From positions 124,001 through 188,000 of the forward strand of contig DASCMH010000009.1 in NCBI GenBank assembly GCA_036010905.1: a stretch of 64,000 nt of DNA. The letters run 5' to 3'. The notes below the pieces were generated by a model. That model was not told where the DNA came from. It saw only the letters and a list, made by a program, of their open reading frames with translations, and did not search any database. This DNA comes from SMWD01 sp002729875. GTDB taxonomy: Bacteria > Pseudomonadota > Gammaproteobacteria > Steroidobacterales > GCA-2729495. The position numbers and the translations under genes were made by a program. Positions 53,989-63,377 of the stretch are shown piece by piece. How positions within the stretch are numbered: position 1 is the stretch's first letter; each line of letters starts with the position of its first letter.

Positions 53989-55080
53989 ATGATCAGGCAA
54001 TCTTATATAAAGTTTTTTTCCACCCTCCTGCCGGTCATGGTCGGCTCCTGGTTGTCGATCGCGGCGGTCATGGCCGATACCACAGCAACCGCTGATTACG
54101 ACGCACACTTGTGTCGCCATGCACAACATTTTTTAGTCAACGCCAGTCCGCAGATGTTCCCGGTCATCGAACAAATCGGCTACGGCAACGGCTTTCATGT
54201 CATTCAGATGGATATCGATGCCGAACAACGCCAGGTCGCAATTGCGATGACCCGCAACTTTGCCCACTTCGACGGCAAACAGCTGACCACCTATGTTGCG
54301 TGCAAAACGGTAGATCGCGCGCGGGTGAATGATGTACTGGGCTTGCAATTACCCGGACCGGAGCATCAGTGCCGGGACGTCAATGAACAAACCTATGACC
54401 GGGCATTGAATAATCTGTCTGAGCAAGAGCGAGCGCAATACCTCACCACTGGCAGACAACTAACTTTTACCGACGATGCTTACATTGCAACCGGCGGCGA
54501 ATGGCTGCCCATCACAATGGATGCTTTTATCCAGCCAGCTGGCGAAGCCGGCAACGACCTTGCCATTCAATCACCCTCGGTACGCGTGCCCTGGAACCCG
54601 GAAGACCGGCAGTTTTTCCAGGGTACCCGGCACTGCAAACTAATCACACTTGCCGCCATGCAACGCTGGATGCACATCGGCGCCTTCAGCAAAGACACAT
54701 CGCTGTTTCCGCCGGACGATTCCGACTGCACTCAACCTAATTCAATGACCTCTACCGTTGGCAGCTGCCTGTTTTACTTCGCACCGGCCAATGCGATGTT
54801 TTGCCAGGACTACAGCGGCGGCGGCTGGTCGCGGGCAGCGGCACAAGAAGAATGCACCCAGCGCCACGCAAGTGTCGCAGCACTGCGGGCAGCAAAAAAC
54901 CGTTACGCCGGAGCCGGTGGTCTGTTTAACGCCAGCAGCTGTAGCGACCGCGATGATGCACCGGACCTCAACGGAACCTGCGTTTTCCATTGCCAGCAGC
55001 CGGATGAAACCCTCTGGCATGTCACCGGCCCGACCGACCCACGCATGACCCGGGCCTGCGACTTATTTGTGCCGCGCTAA
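53989..55080 (+). CDS. Secreted Cys-rich protein, longer paralogue of 30987-31688
   Basis: 363 residues. A signal peptide (LPVMVGSWLSIAAVMA) precedes a domain matching the protein at 30987-31688: YVACKTV, QCRD, FTDDAYIATGGEWL, FFQGTRHCK, in the same order. The C-terminal ~130 residues are extra and hold about eight cysteines (DSDCTQP, GSCLFYF, MFCQDY, SSCSDR, GTCVFHC), suggesting several disulfides. No known domain recognised. The ASCH gene ends 5 bp upstream, giving coupling. Confidence 0.7.
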   Translation: MIRQSYIKFFSTLLPVMVGSWLSIAAVMADTTATADYDAHLCRHAQHFLVNASPQMFPVIEQIGYGNGFHVIQMDIDAEQRQVAIAMTRNFAHFDGKQLTTYVACKTVDRARVNDVLGLQLPGPEHQCRDVNEQTYDRALNNLSEQERAQYLTTGRQLTFTDDAYIATGGEWLPITMDAFIQPAGEAGNDLAIQSPSVRVPWNPEDRQFFQGTRHCKLITLAAMQRWMHIGAFSKDTSLFPPDDSDCTQPNSMTSTVGSCLFYFAPANAMFCQDYSGGGWSRAAAQEECTQRHASVAALRAAKNRYAGAGGLFNASSCSDRDDAPDLNGTCVFHCQQPDETLWHVTGPTDPRMTRACDLFVPR

Positions 55081-55236
55081 CCAGCCCAAAAAAATCAGTT
55101 ATGGGTTTGCGATTGTCCGCGGCATGGCGACAGCCTGAACTGCAAATGAAGACGGAGCAGGTTTGGCGTTATGCTCCATTAACAGCAAGGATAAGCATAG
55201 CAATAATCAACAATTATTCACCTGTGGAGATATGGT

Positions 55237-56349
55237 ATGTACATCAACTTCTGGTATCCGATCGCCAAGAGCGAAGACGTCATCACCTATGAACCTCATC
55301 GAACCAAGGTACTCGGCCAACGGTTAATTGCCTTTCGCGACAGCCAGGGCGTTGCCCATGTACTAAGCGATGTCTGTATCCATCGCGGTGGCGCATTGGG
55401 CAATGGCTGGGTCAGAGATGACACTATTGTGTGCCCGTATCACGGCTGGCGATTTGGCGGCGACGGCCTGTGCAAACATATCCCGACCCTCGATAATGAT
55501 AAAGTCCCGGCGCGCGCCAAAGTTGACAGTTACCCGGTCGAGGAAAAATACGGCGTCGTGTTCGCATTCTTAGGTGACCTGCCGGAGGAAGAGCGTCCGC
55601 CGCTGCACAATATTGAGGAATACGGCACCGACGGCTGGCGAGCCAACAAAATTGTCGTTTTTGAAGTCAAAACGTTCTATGAGCGCTCGATTGAAAATGG
55701 CCTCGACCCGTCGCATAACGAATTTGTGCACCCGGCGCAGGGATCACCGGTCATGAGCCGGGATTACCTGAAAAATCCGCTGGAGATGACGGATGGTCCC
55801 TGGGGAAGTGAATTCCTCGTCACTTTCGACAATAAAATTACCGACTCACGGGTATTGAGTGACCCGAGCCAGGCCGTGCCGCAAGTGACCGCGGGATCCG
55901 GTTACGTCGGTCCCAATCAGATGATCACCTGGATTCGCTTCACCGAAGACAATATGTTCCACCAATATTTCTTTGAGGCGCCCATAGACGAAAACAACAC
56001 AAGAATATTTTTCGTCAATATGCGCACCTTCATGCTCGACCCGGAAAATGACAACCGGCTGGTGAATATCAACCTGAACATCGCCAAGGAAGACATCGAT
56101 ATCCTCGAGGAACTCGATCCGGTCTGCACCCCGGTCAATCCCAGCGATGAGGTGCTGATTCCGTCTGATGGCGCCGTCGTCAGCTACCGGAAATTCCTCA
56201 AACAATGGAGAGACAAGGGATGGCGCATCGACATTGACACGCTGTGCGCGAGTCGTCGCAACAAGACCTATGCCATTCCCTGCCCGTCCCGGCGCACATC
56301 AGGCAACTGGGTGCTGGATCCGGTACCACTGCTGCCAGGTGGTGAATAA
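55237..56349 (+). CDS. Rieske-type aromatic-ring-hydroxylating oxygenase
   Basis: 370 residues. The Rieske [2Fe-2S] site is CIHRGGAL then CPYHGWRFGGDGLC (Cys-x-His...Cys-x-x-His) near residues 47-70. The mononuclear iron site is NGLDPSHNEFVH near 150-162. A start ATG at 55237 has TGGAGA 8 bp upstream. It adds oxygen to aromatic or sterol substrates using electrons from a separate reductase; none is adjacent. Similar proteins include cholesterol-ring and phenoxy oxygenases. Cytoplasmic. Confidence 0.9.
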   Translation: MYINFWYPIAKSEDVITYEPHRTKVLGQRLIAFRDSQGVAHVLSDVCIHRGGALGNGWVRDDTIVCPYHGWRFGGDGLCKHIPTLDNDKVPARAKVDSYPVEEKYGVVFAFLGDLPEEERPPLHNIEEYGTDGWRANKIVVFEVKTFYERSIENGLDPSHNEFVHPAQGSPVMSRDYLKNPLEMTDGPWGSEFLVTFDNKITDSRVLSDPSQAVPQVTAGSGYVGPNQMITWIRFTEDNMFHQYFFEAPIDENNTRIFFVNMRTFMLDPENDNRLVNINLNIAKEDIDILEELDPVCTPVNPSDEVLIPSDGAVVSYRKFLKQWRDKGWRIDIDTLCASRRNKTYAIPCPSRRTSGNWVLDPVPLLPGGE

Positions 56350-56417
56350 AAGCTGATTAACAAATGGTGCCGGTGATAAATTGAACGATCACCGGCACAG
56401 TTGCTCCAGCCTAAGTT

Positions 56418-57524
56418 ATGCACAATGTTGACTGCATTGTTGTTGGCGCGGGAGTCATCGGCTTGGCGACAGCCAGAGCGCTGGCATTAACCGGGCATGA
56501 AGTCGTTGTATTGGAAGCCGAAGCCGGGATCGGGACTCATGCCAGCAGTCGCAACTCAGAAGTTATCCATGCCGGAATCTATTACCCGCCCGGCTCACAG
56601 AAAGCAATGCTTTGCCATGCAGGCCAGCAAAAACTTTACGGCTATTGCCGGGATAAAGCGATCAGTTACAAGCGGCTCGGCAAACTGATTCTTGCTGTCT
56701 CAGCGGATGAGGTCAACATCCTGCAGCAATACCGTGCCCGGGCAATCGAGAATGGCTTACAGGATTTGATCTGGCTGGACAGGGATCAAGTATCTGATCT
56801 TGAGCCTGAAGTTAAATGCACGAGTGCATTATTGTCTCCCTCGACCGGCATTGTAGACACACATGCATTCATGGTTAGCCTGCAAGCTGATATCGAAGCC
56901 TCCGGTGGCGCGGTTATTTGCCGTAGCCCGGTTTGCGGAATCGATGTTGCAGATGCAGGTTTCATGGTCCGGGTTACCGGCGATGAGGAACACATCGTCT
57001 CAACCCGGCTGCTGGTAAATGCCGCCGGCCTTTGGGCGCCAACAGTTGCTGCTGCCATCAATGCGCTTGATCAACAACTGATTCCCGTACACCGCTTTGC
57101 CAAGGGCCATTACTACAGGTTATCCGGGCAAGCCCCTTTTCACCGGTTAATCTACCCGATTGCCGGCGCGGCCGGCCTGGGCATCCACCTGACTCTCGAC
57201 CTGGCCGGACAGGGGCGTTTTGGCCCTGACGTTCAATGGGTTGAGACACTCGATTACGACTTCGACAACACGAGAAAAGCAGAATTTGTCGATGCCATCA
57301 GACGTTACTACCCGGGTCTCGATGAGTCACTGCTCACAGAAGCTTATACCGGCATTCGCCCCAAGTTGTGTGGACCGGCAGAACCGGCAGCAGATTTTTT
57401 AATACAGGGGCCGGGGCAACACGGAATAGGCGGCCTGGTTAATCTCTACGGTATTGAATCACCCGGACTGACGTCAGCACTGGCAATAGCCGATCGGGTA
57501 ACGGCAGTTTTAAGCACCGGTTAA
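56418..57524 (+). CDS. lhgO: FAD-dependent oxidoreductase, L-2-hydroxyglutarate dehydrogenase (LhgO) family
   Basis: 368 residues. The FAD site is VGAGVIGLATARALA at residues 8-22, with THASSRNSEVIHAGIYYPPGS following, a signature of LhgO/DAAO proteins. It ends IESPGLTSALAIAD. LhgO oxidises L-2-hydroxyglutarate to 2-oxoglutarate, passing electrons to the membrane quinone pool. The start lacks a Shine-Dalgarno. It follows the Rieske gene by 68 bp and may be co-transcribed. The gene symbol is a family call. Confidence 0.8.
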   Translation: MHNVDCIVVGAGVIGLATARALALTGHEVVVLEAEAGIGTHASSRNSEVIHAGIYYPPGSQKAMLCHAGQQKLYGYCRDKAISYKRLGKLILAVSADEVNILQQYRARAIENGLQDLIWLDRDQVSDLEPEVKCTSALLSPSTGIVDTHAFMVSLQADIEASGGAVICRSPVCGIDVADAGFMVRVTGDEEHIVSTRLLVNAAGLWAPTVAAAINALDQQLIPVHRFAKGHYYRLSGQAPFHRLIYPIAGAAGLGIHLTLDLAGQGRFGPDVQWVETLDYDFDNTRKAEFVDAIRRYYPGLDESLLTEAYTGIRPKLCGPAEPAADFLIQGPGQHGIGGLVNLYGIESPGLTSALAIADRVTAVLSTG

Positions 57525-57587
57525 CCTCTTGCATGGACCATTGGCCAGGCCATTGGTGTCAGACAGCAGCTTTTGCAGCATGCCCTG

Positions 57588-58361
57588 CTACGCTGTCCGC
57601 GGTAAATGCTTGCCGATAACCAGCGCAACGGCCAGCGCAATGACTCCGCTGACCGCCGAGATCAGCAGCGCGCCGGGTGAAAATGTACCGAACGACACCG
57701 GCCCCGGCCCATATTGCTCAGACCCGTATTGCAACAAGGGTATAGCGATATTCATTACGATATGCGCAACCAGCACCGGTCGAATGGACTGTACCCGCCA
57801 GGTAATATAACCCCAGGCCAGGTTCAGCGTAATCATGCGTAGCACCTGGCTGCCCTGATCGGGATCATAGAAATGCATCAGGAAGTTAATGACCGCTATC
57901 AGCAACAACATGGGCCAGACGGGCAACACTTTCTGCAGCGCCGTCTGCATCATGCCGCGAAATCCGACTTCCGCCAGTAGCGCGGCGATGAAAGGAATCA
58001 CCAGCAAAAAAACCAGCTGAAAGCCCGCGGAAACTGTTTGATCGGGCCAGGCAGGTGCGGGGGTTACCAGGTCATGGGACCAGGATTCAAGCACCCCCAG
58101 GCTGATTACGGCATAGGTTGCCAGCAGGATAACGACATAAGCCCTGCCGCCCGCCGGTCGGGCCAGATGAATCGGCCAGCGCCGATTAACCCACCAGGTT
58201 GCCGCAATAACAAGCACCAATGCCGGGACCGGAAACCAGGGGATACCCGGTGACAACGCTGCGTTCCAGGCCACAAGGCCCTGGCTGATACCCATCAGCC
58301 CGGCAAAAAATACCAACCCGCGCAAGACAGGAAAAACTATGACCTGAATTTTCTCAAGCAT
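57588..58361 (-). CDS. CPBP-family intramembrane protease-like protein
   Basis: 257 residues from the ATG at 58361, with GGGGAG 9 bp upstream (GTG at 58367 is too close to it). Six or more TM helices. The CPBP motif region reads IAALLAEVGFRGMMQ, where the usual Glu-Glu pair is Ala-Glu; NFLMHF and HIVMN provide the later His and Asn. Loss of the first Glu may weaken or abolish protease activity. Family members process prenylated or bacteriocin-related proteins. Confidence 0.7.
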   Translation of the reverse strand: MLEKIQVIVFPVLRGLVFFAGLMGISQGLVAWNAALSPGIPWFPVPALVLVIAATWWVNRRWPIHLARPAGGRAYVVILLATYAVISLGVLESWSHDLVTPAPAWPDQTVSAGFQLVFLLVIPFIAALLAEVGFRGMMQTALQKVLPVWPMLLLIAVINFLMHFYDPDQGSQVLRMITLNLAWGYITWRVQSIRPVLVAHIVMNIAIPLLQYGSEQYGPGPVSFGTFSPGALLISAVSGVIALAVALVIGKHLPRTA

Positions 58362-58403
58362 CCGCACCCGCTCCCCGGTAACGAACAGCCGCTCTGACCC
58401 CGA

Positions 58404-59099
58404 TCAGAAGCTGTCATCTACCGCATGAAAAGTCTTGTTCAGGCAATCCCTGTTTTCCAGGCATTGCAGGGTCAGAGCCGCCAGGTCCAGCCGCGTCGCG
58501 ACTCCCAGGACCCGATCATCCTCGATTAATCGTGCGCTGCCGGTAGCCGGAGTACCATCCGGCTTGACCAGTCCATTACGTATGATCGTGTACGGAATGC
58601 CACTGGCTTTCAGCAAGTCCTCGGCCTCTCCCTTGGCAATCATGACATCACGTATTCGCTCAAAACCAACCTCCGGAAATTGCTGCATATTCTCGCCGGC
58701 ACCGACCGAACCGTGCAGAATGAACTGCTTAACAGGACTCGCAGCCACACCCGCCAGTATATTTCGCATTGCGGCAACATAGAACGGATCCCCCCCCAAA
58801 CCCCGGGCGGAAGCATCAATCACCAGGCCAACCGATTGACCTTTGAGCGCCGCAACCACGCTATCGGCGTCCATCAGGTCACCGACCAGGTAAGCAAGCT
58901 CGAGACCAGCCAGGCGGCCACGATCCGATGTCGGCCGCGCAAACACGGTGACCGGGTAGTCAGCTTCAACCAACAGCCGTACGATCGGCGCTCCCAGCCG
59001 GCCCGTACCGCCAAACACCAGCACCTCGGCACTGTCATCGGCCTTGGCGACCGTCGTGACGGTCAGAAATGCCAACAAACACTGCAAGGTGAGCTCCAT
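58404..59099 (-). CDS. Exported NmrA-like NAD(P)-binding protein
   Basis: 231 residues. A short signal peptide (LTLQCLLAFLTVTTVAKA) precedes an atypical SDR with VLVFGGTGRLGAPIV (glycine motif), TVFARP, and PYTIIRNGLVK. No Tyr-x-x-x-Lys is needed in this group. Export is unexpected for a dinucleotide-binding protein. It is the fourth exported NAD(P)-fold protein in the window. Divergent from the Tat-UbiD gene 80 bp away and 42 bp upstream of the CPBP gene. Confidence 0.8.
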   Translation of the reverse strand: MELTLQCLLAFLTVTTVAKADDSAEVLVFGGTGRLGAPIVRLLVEADYPVTVFARPTSDRGRLAGLELAYLVGDLMDADSVVAALKGQSVGLVIDASARGLGGDPFYVAAMRNILAGVAASPVKQFILHGSVGAGENMQQFPEVGFERIRDVMIAKGEAEDLLKASGIPYTIIRNGLVKPDGTPATGSARLIEDDRVLGVATRLDLAALTLQCLENRDCLNKTFHAVDDSF

Positions 59100-59179
59100 C
59101 GGTAGATAGTAGGATTAAATGGGATCAGACACTAATTTCATGAAAGAATACCGCTCAAATTGATAAAGAGGTAAAACAC

Positions 59180-60847
59180 ATGGCGAAGCACAATTTACCA
59201 ACCGATCATACTCGCCCGTTCGAATTCACACGGCGTAAACTGTTGGCTTCCGGCATGGCCGTGGCAGCCTCTCCGGTCGTACTGACCGACACTACAGCAA
59301 AAGCTGCCGGGACGCGCCCAACAACAAAACCGAACACCGATGTCAATGCACCGCAACCACCTTTTGCTTCAATGCGTGACTATGTCGAAGCGCTGGATAA
59401 ACACGGACTGTTGCAACGCTTTTCCGGTGTCGACCAGGATAGCTACGAGGCGACTGCCATCATGTACCAACTGGTCGACTCATTTGGCGTACATGGTGCG
59501 CCGGCCGTCTGGTTCGACAATATCACAGCCAACGGTCAGTCATTCAACAGCCCGGTAGTCGCCAACCTGCAAGGTCACTGGGATGCCGAAGCCATTTTGT
59601 GGGACCTGCCGCGCGATCCACATGACCCGACCACTGCTTTCAGAGCAGCAAAAAATTTGCATCTTGAGCAACTGAAAAAAAATGCCGGTGACTACGCGCT
59701 GATCGAACCACACGAAATTGCCAAACAAGAAGCGCCCTGTAAAACAATCAGAAAAACCGGCGCTGCCGTTGATGTCACCGCGTTCCCATTTTTTCGCGGC
59801 AACCCGGGTGACGGCGGACCCTACATTAATACCGCTTCGGTATTCACCAAAGACCCTGACATGGGCGTCAACCTCGGCACTTACCGCTGCCAGGTCAAGG
59901 GGCCGCGCAAGATCATGGTCAATTTTGAAGCCGGGCAAACCGGTATCAAGATGGTCAAGGCGGCACTGGAGCGTGGTGAAGTCAGCATTCCGGTAGCGCT
60001 GGTGATCGGTCAGGACCCCATAACCTGGATGGTCAGCAGCTCACGCATTCCGAATCGCCTCGGCAATCGCAAGCCGATCGATGAACTGGCTGTTGCCGGC
60101 GGACTACGCGGCAAAGCTATCGATGTAGTGCGCACCGAAAGCAATGAATTTCTCGTGCCGGCACAGGCTGAAATCATCATCGAGGGTACGGTCGACATCA
60201 TTAATCTTGAGCCTGAAGGTCCATACCACGAAATGTACGGCTACATGGGCATCCCCAAAGACAAGAACTACGTCATGACTGTTAACACCATGACTCACCG
60301 AAATAATCCATGGGTCATGAACAGCTTTACCGGCGTAATCGCCGAGTACATCACGGCACCACAGACCGCGTCTGTCCTGTACACACTGCGCAAGTCGCAT
60401 CCCGAGGTCGTCAACTACCATTCGCCGCATGATTCGCAGGGACTTGTCTATATAAGTATTAAGAAGAACAAGCCCGGCCAGGCCATCGAAGTGGCCAAAC
60501 CCACGGCCATGTTCAACCCACTGGCACGAGTCGTCATCGTTGTTGATGATGATATCGATATCATGGATTCGGCTGCCGTACGCTTCGCCGTCGGTTCCCG
60601 CTGGCAACCGTCACTGGCGACCCGGATATTTGAAAATCGCCGTGCGTTCGCGCTGGACCCGGCCGCCCCTGACCGAAAATCTACCAGCAAAGTTATTATC
60701 GATGCGACCCGCCAATGGCCTGAGGAAGGCGGCCCGCCGTTCTATCAGGAGCTCAACCGGGCGGTCTTCGAAAGAGAAGCACCCGAAGCACTGCAACGGG
60801 TTACGACCAGGTGGCCGGAGCAATTGCTGCGCTCGAAGCGATTTTAA
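59180..60847 (+). CDS. Tat-exported UbiD-family decarboxylase
   Basis: 555 residues. A Tat signal (FTRRKLLASGMAVAASP) of about 43 residues precedes a UbiD-type domain: DYVEALDKHGLLQRF start, TKDPDMGVNLGTYRCQ near 230, PEGPYHEMYGYMG near 355 and DDDIDIMDSAAVRFAVGSRWQ near 455. UbiD enzymes need prenylated FMN and (de)carboxylate aromatic or unsaturated acids in the cytoplasm. Export would require pre-loading with prFMN, which Tat allows. GAGGT lies 7 bp before the ATG. No ubiX nearby. Confidence 0.85.
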   Translation: MAKHNLPTDHTRPFEFTRRKLLASGMAVAASPVVLTDTTAKAAGTRPTTKPNTDVNAPQPPFASMRDYVEALDKHGLLQRFSGVDQDSYEATAIMYQLVDSFGVHGAPAVWFDNITANGQSFNSPVVANLQGHWDAEAILWDLPRDPHDPTTAFRAAKNLHLEQLKKNAGDYALIEPHEIAKQEAPCKTIRKTGAAVDVTAFPFFRGNPGDGGPYINTASVFTKDPDMGVNLGTYRCQVKGPRKIMVNFEAGQTGIKMVKAALERGEVSIPVALVIGQDPITWMVSSSRIPNRLGNRKPIDELAVAGGLRGKAIDVVRTESNEFLVPAQAEIIIEGTVDIINLEPEGPYHEMYGYMGIPKDKNYVMTVNTMTHRNNPWVMNSFTGVIAEYITAPQTASVLYTLRKSHPEVVNYHSPHDSQGLVYISIKKNKPGQAIEVAKPTAMFNPLARVVIVVDDDIDIMDSAAVRFAVGSRWQPSLATRIFENRRAFALDPAAPDRKSTSKVIIDATRQWPEEGGPPFYQELNRAVFEREAPEALQRVTTRWPEQLLRSKRF

Positions 60848-60912
60848 ATATTTTCTGTTTCAGACTCTCGCTCCTCGCGGTAGAATCGAGCTATAAGCTG
60901 ACCGGGAACCCC

Positions 60913-61101
60913 ATGGAAAAGCGACCTTATTTCTTCATCGGTGATCTGCTCACCAATGCCTTCATCGCTAAGGTGAGCGTAGCCCTGACGGCCTGGTTGC
61001 TGGTTTTGAAGTCACCGCCGTCAATCACATCTTTTGCAACAGCGAAAAAAAACAATTCAGGCAATCAAATAATTGCCCTAACCAGGCACAGAAACACCTG
61101 A
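60913..61101 (+). CDS. Short membrane protein, possibly truncated
   Basis: 62 residues from the ATG at 60913. The first 30 residues (MEKRPYFFIGDLLTNAF, one TM helix) look like the start of a larger multi-helix membrane protein; the rest is polar and unlike a membrane protein. Its stop is 1 bp before the rhodanese gene. It may be a decayed gene or a true small protein. Low confidence. Confidence 0.35.
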   Translation: MEKRPYFFIGDLLTNAFIAKVSVALTAWLLVLKSPPSITSFATAKKNNSGNQIIALTRHRNT

Positions 61102-61102
61102 G

Positions 61103-61498
61103 ATGAAACTAAAACTGGGCAGCAAAGAACTGGTTGCGCGGGCAGAGCGTGAAATAACAACGTTAACACCCGGCGAAGTAAATGAGCGTATCGGCAACGA
61201 CGGCGTGTTGCTAATCGATGTTCGTGATTACCGGGAGTTAAAAAAGGAAGGCAAAATTGCCGGTTCTATAAATGTGCCGCGTGGCCTGCTGGAGTTCTGG
61301 ATCGATCCGGACAGCCCTTATTACAAAGATTTTTTTGATCAGGCCGAGGAAATTATCTTTCACTGCGCCCTGGGCCTGAGGTCCGCATTGGCCGCCCAGA
61401 CGGTTAAAAATATGGGATTTGAAAATGTCAGCCATATGGGTGGCGGTTTCAGCCAGTGGGTGGATGACATCGGAAAGGTAGAATCTGTTGGCAAATAA
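61103..61498 (+). CDS. Rhodanese-domain protein
   Basis: 131 residues, one rhodanese domain. The loop is FHCALGLRSALAAQ with the catalytic Cys, near residue 92, and LLIDVRDYREL and HMGGGFSQW are the other conserved parts. It transfers sulfane sulfur or removes it from thiosulfate or persulfide. No signal; cytoplasmic. It lies just before the BNR-repeat gene, 19 bp away, and could share a transcript. Confidence 0.85.
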   Translation: MKLKLGSKELVARAEREITTLTPGEVNERIGNDGVLLIDVRDYRELKKEGKIAGSINVPRGLLEFWIDPDSPYYKDFFDQAEEIIFHCALGLRSALAAQTVKNMGFENVSHMGGGFSQWVDDIGKVESVGK

Positions 61499-61517
61499 AG
61501 ATATTCCGGGAACGCTC

Positions 61518-62840
61518 ATGAATACAATTACTATGCTTGGATGGCCTCATACACTGCTGATTTGCCTACTGGCTCTTTGCTCAACAGCACTGGCGGACGG
61601 GCAACGCATCAGCGATGCAGGACGACGCGCTGTCAGTCCTGAAATCGCAGTTGGCGTCGACGGCGCCATCAATGTCATCTGGCTCGACAAGGGCATGACT
61701 GCCGATCGACCGCCGCCCAAACCCCACAAACACGGCGAACATAGTCATCGCTCCTGGACTGATCTGTATTTCACCCGTTCCGAGGATGGTGGCAAGACCT
61801 GGCGCACGCCGGTCATGATCAACGAACAACCCGGTGAGATCTGGGGGTTTTCGGTTAGCAAGCCGCGCATAGAAGTCGGACCCGGCGGCACGCTACATGT
61901 TTTTTATCCGGCCAATGATCGCTCTGCAGCTATCGGTATGGATATTGTCAGCGCGCGTTACCGGCGTTCGACTGATCAGGGCAAGAGTTTTTCTGCACCG
62001 ATTACCATAAACAGCCCATCTGGCAAGGATCGCAGTGATGTACTTGGCGAAGGGCTGGCAATGGCCAACTCGTTCGGCACCATGGGTGTGGCTCCAGACG
62101 GAACGATCATCACGGCCTGGCAGAATGTCCTCGACATGCAGAACTCCGGTGATGGTGCTGATGGCATCGTCGCCGTTTCCACCGACGATGGAGTAAGTTT
62201 TAGCGCAGAACGCATCGTGTTACCCGGCAACGATGTCTGCCCATGTTGCCAGCTAACGCTGGCCTTCAATGACGACACGATCTACATGGGATTCAGGAAA
62301 ATATTTGATAAATGGCGCGACAGTGTGATCGCCCGTTCCACGGATGGCGGCAACAGCTTCAGCGTTGGCGGGCGACTCGACCTGGCCCCCTGGGAACTGC
62401 AAGGTTGTCCGCTGAAACCAACCGAACTCGGTAGCGACGGCGAGCGTCTGTACGCCTCAACCTATACCGGTGGTGAAGATCCGGCCGGACTTTACTTCAC
62501 GGTCTCCGGTGATGGCGGCAAGACCTTTGCCGGTAAACAACAGGTGCATCCCGCAGCAGCCTATGCCGATGCCCCGGCATTGACTGTTGATCCACAGGGC
62601 ATAGTCCGCCTGGTCTGGCATGCCAAGCTGGGTGGCCCGCACCGCCTGTTCACTGCCCTGTCGGTTGACCAGGGCGCCAGCCTTTCCACGCCGGTTGAAA
62701 TCGCCACACCGGAAGGGAAATCGACCTACCCGGCAACTGCCGTTGCAACTGATGGTACGGTCTATGTTGCCTGGCAACAGGCCAATGAAGAAGTATTCAT
62801 CACCACCCTGCTGCCGCCGGCAAGCATGGCTGATCAGTGA
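61518..62840 (+). CDS. Exported BNR/Asp-box repeat protein (sialidase-like propeller)
   Basis: 440 residues from the ATG at 61518 (a TTG at 61488 is in frame). A signal peptide (LLICLLALCSTALA) is followed by a six-bladed propeller with Asp boxes: SEDGGKTW, STDQGKSF, STDDGVSF, STDGGNSF, SGDGGKTF, SVDQGASL. A His cluster HKHGEHSHRS and a CPCC motif (near 240) suggest metal or thiol chemistry. No sialidase active-site Arg triad recognised, so it may be a binding or redox protein. It is coupled to the TlpA-like gene by TGATG. Confidence 0.8.
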   Translation: MNTITMLGWPHTLLICLLALCSTALADGQRISDAGRRAVSPEIAVGVDGAINVIWLDKGMTADRPPPKPHKHGEHSHRSWTDLYFTRSEDGGKTWRTPVMINEQPGEIWGFSVSKPRIEVGPGGTLHVFYPANDRSAAIGMDIVSARYRRSTDQGKSFSAPITINSPSGKDRSDVLGEGLAMANSFGTMGVAPDGTIITAWQNVLDMQNSGDGADGIVAVSTDDGVSFSAERIVLPGNDVCPCCQLTLAFNDDTIYMGFRKIFDKWRDSVIARSTDGGNSFSVGGRLDLAPWELQGCPLKPTELGSDGERLYASTYTGGEDPAGLYFTVSGDGGKTFAGKQQVHPAAAYADAPALTVDPQGIVRLVWHAKLGGPHRLFTALSVDQGASLSTPVEIATPEGKSTYPATAVATDGTVYVAWQQANEEVFITTLLPPASMADQ

Positions 62841-63334
62841 TGCGCCGGCAACTTGCAGCTTTTGCCTGTACCATCTGGTTGTGCCTGACGGCGACGGCCC
62901 ATGGCACGGACCGGCTAATACCACTGGATGTCGCTGGCTTGCGCGCCGAACTTTCGGCGCTTGAAGGTCGCGTGGTACTGATAAACTTCTGGGCAACCTG
63001 GTGTCGACCCTGTCTTGAGGAAATTCCAACCCTCATGCAACTGCAAACCAAGCTCCAGGACAATGGCTTTAGCCTGGTTGCAGTTTCGCTGGACGACGCA
63101 GCCAGTGTCGAAACACGCGTCAAACCTTTCATGAACAAACAATTTCCAGGATTTACCAGCTACCTGAGCATAGAGCGTGACATGGACAGCATGACCAGCG
63201 TCATTGACCCGGCCTGGAATGGAATACTGCCAACCAGCTATCTGCTGGCGCGGGATGGCTCAGTCGCCGAGCGCTTGCAAGGCATTTATTCGGCAGAGGA
63301 ATTTAGCGAAAAAATCCTTGCCCTGAGCAAATAA
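62840..63334 (+). CDS. TlpA/ResA-like thiol:disulfide oxidoreductase
   Basis: 164 residues. A signal peptide (QLAAFACTIWLCLTATAHG) precedes a thioredoxin fold with WATWCRPCLEEIP (CRPC) and ILPTSYLLARDGSV (cis-Pro loop). Start ATG overlaps the BNR stop by one base (TGATG), so both are translated together. It reduces disulfides in the periplasm, often for cytochrome c or copper proteins; the coupled CPCC protein is a natural candidate partner. No CcmG-like extension. Confidence 0.9.
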   Translation: MRRQLAAFACTIWLCLTATAHGTDRLIPLDVAGLRAELSALEGRVVLINFWATWCRPCLEEIPTLMQLQTKLQDNGFSLVAVSLDDAASVETRVKPFMNKQFPGFTSYLSIERDMDSMTSVIDPAWNGILPTSYLLARDGSVAERLQGIYSAEEFSEKILALSK

Positions 63335-63377
63335 TGTTTGCCCGCAATACATCATGAAGATCTTACGGTTTCCCACC

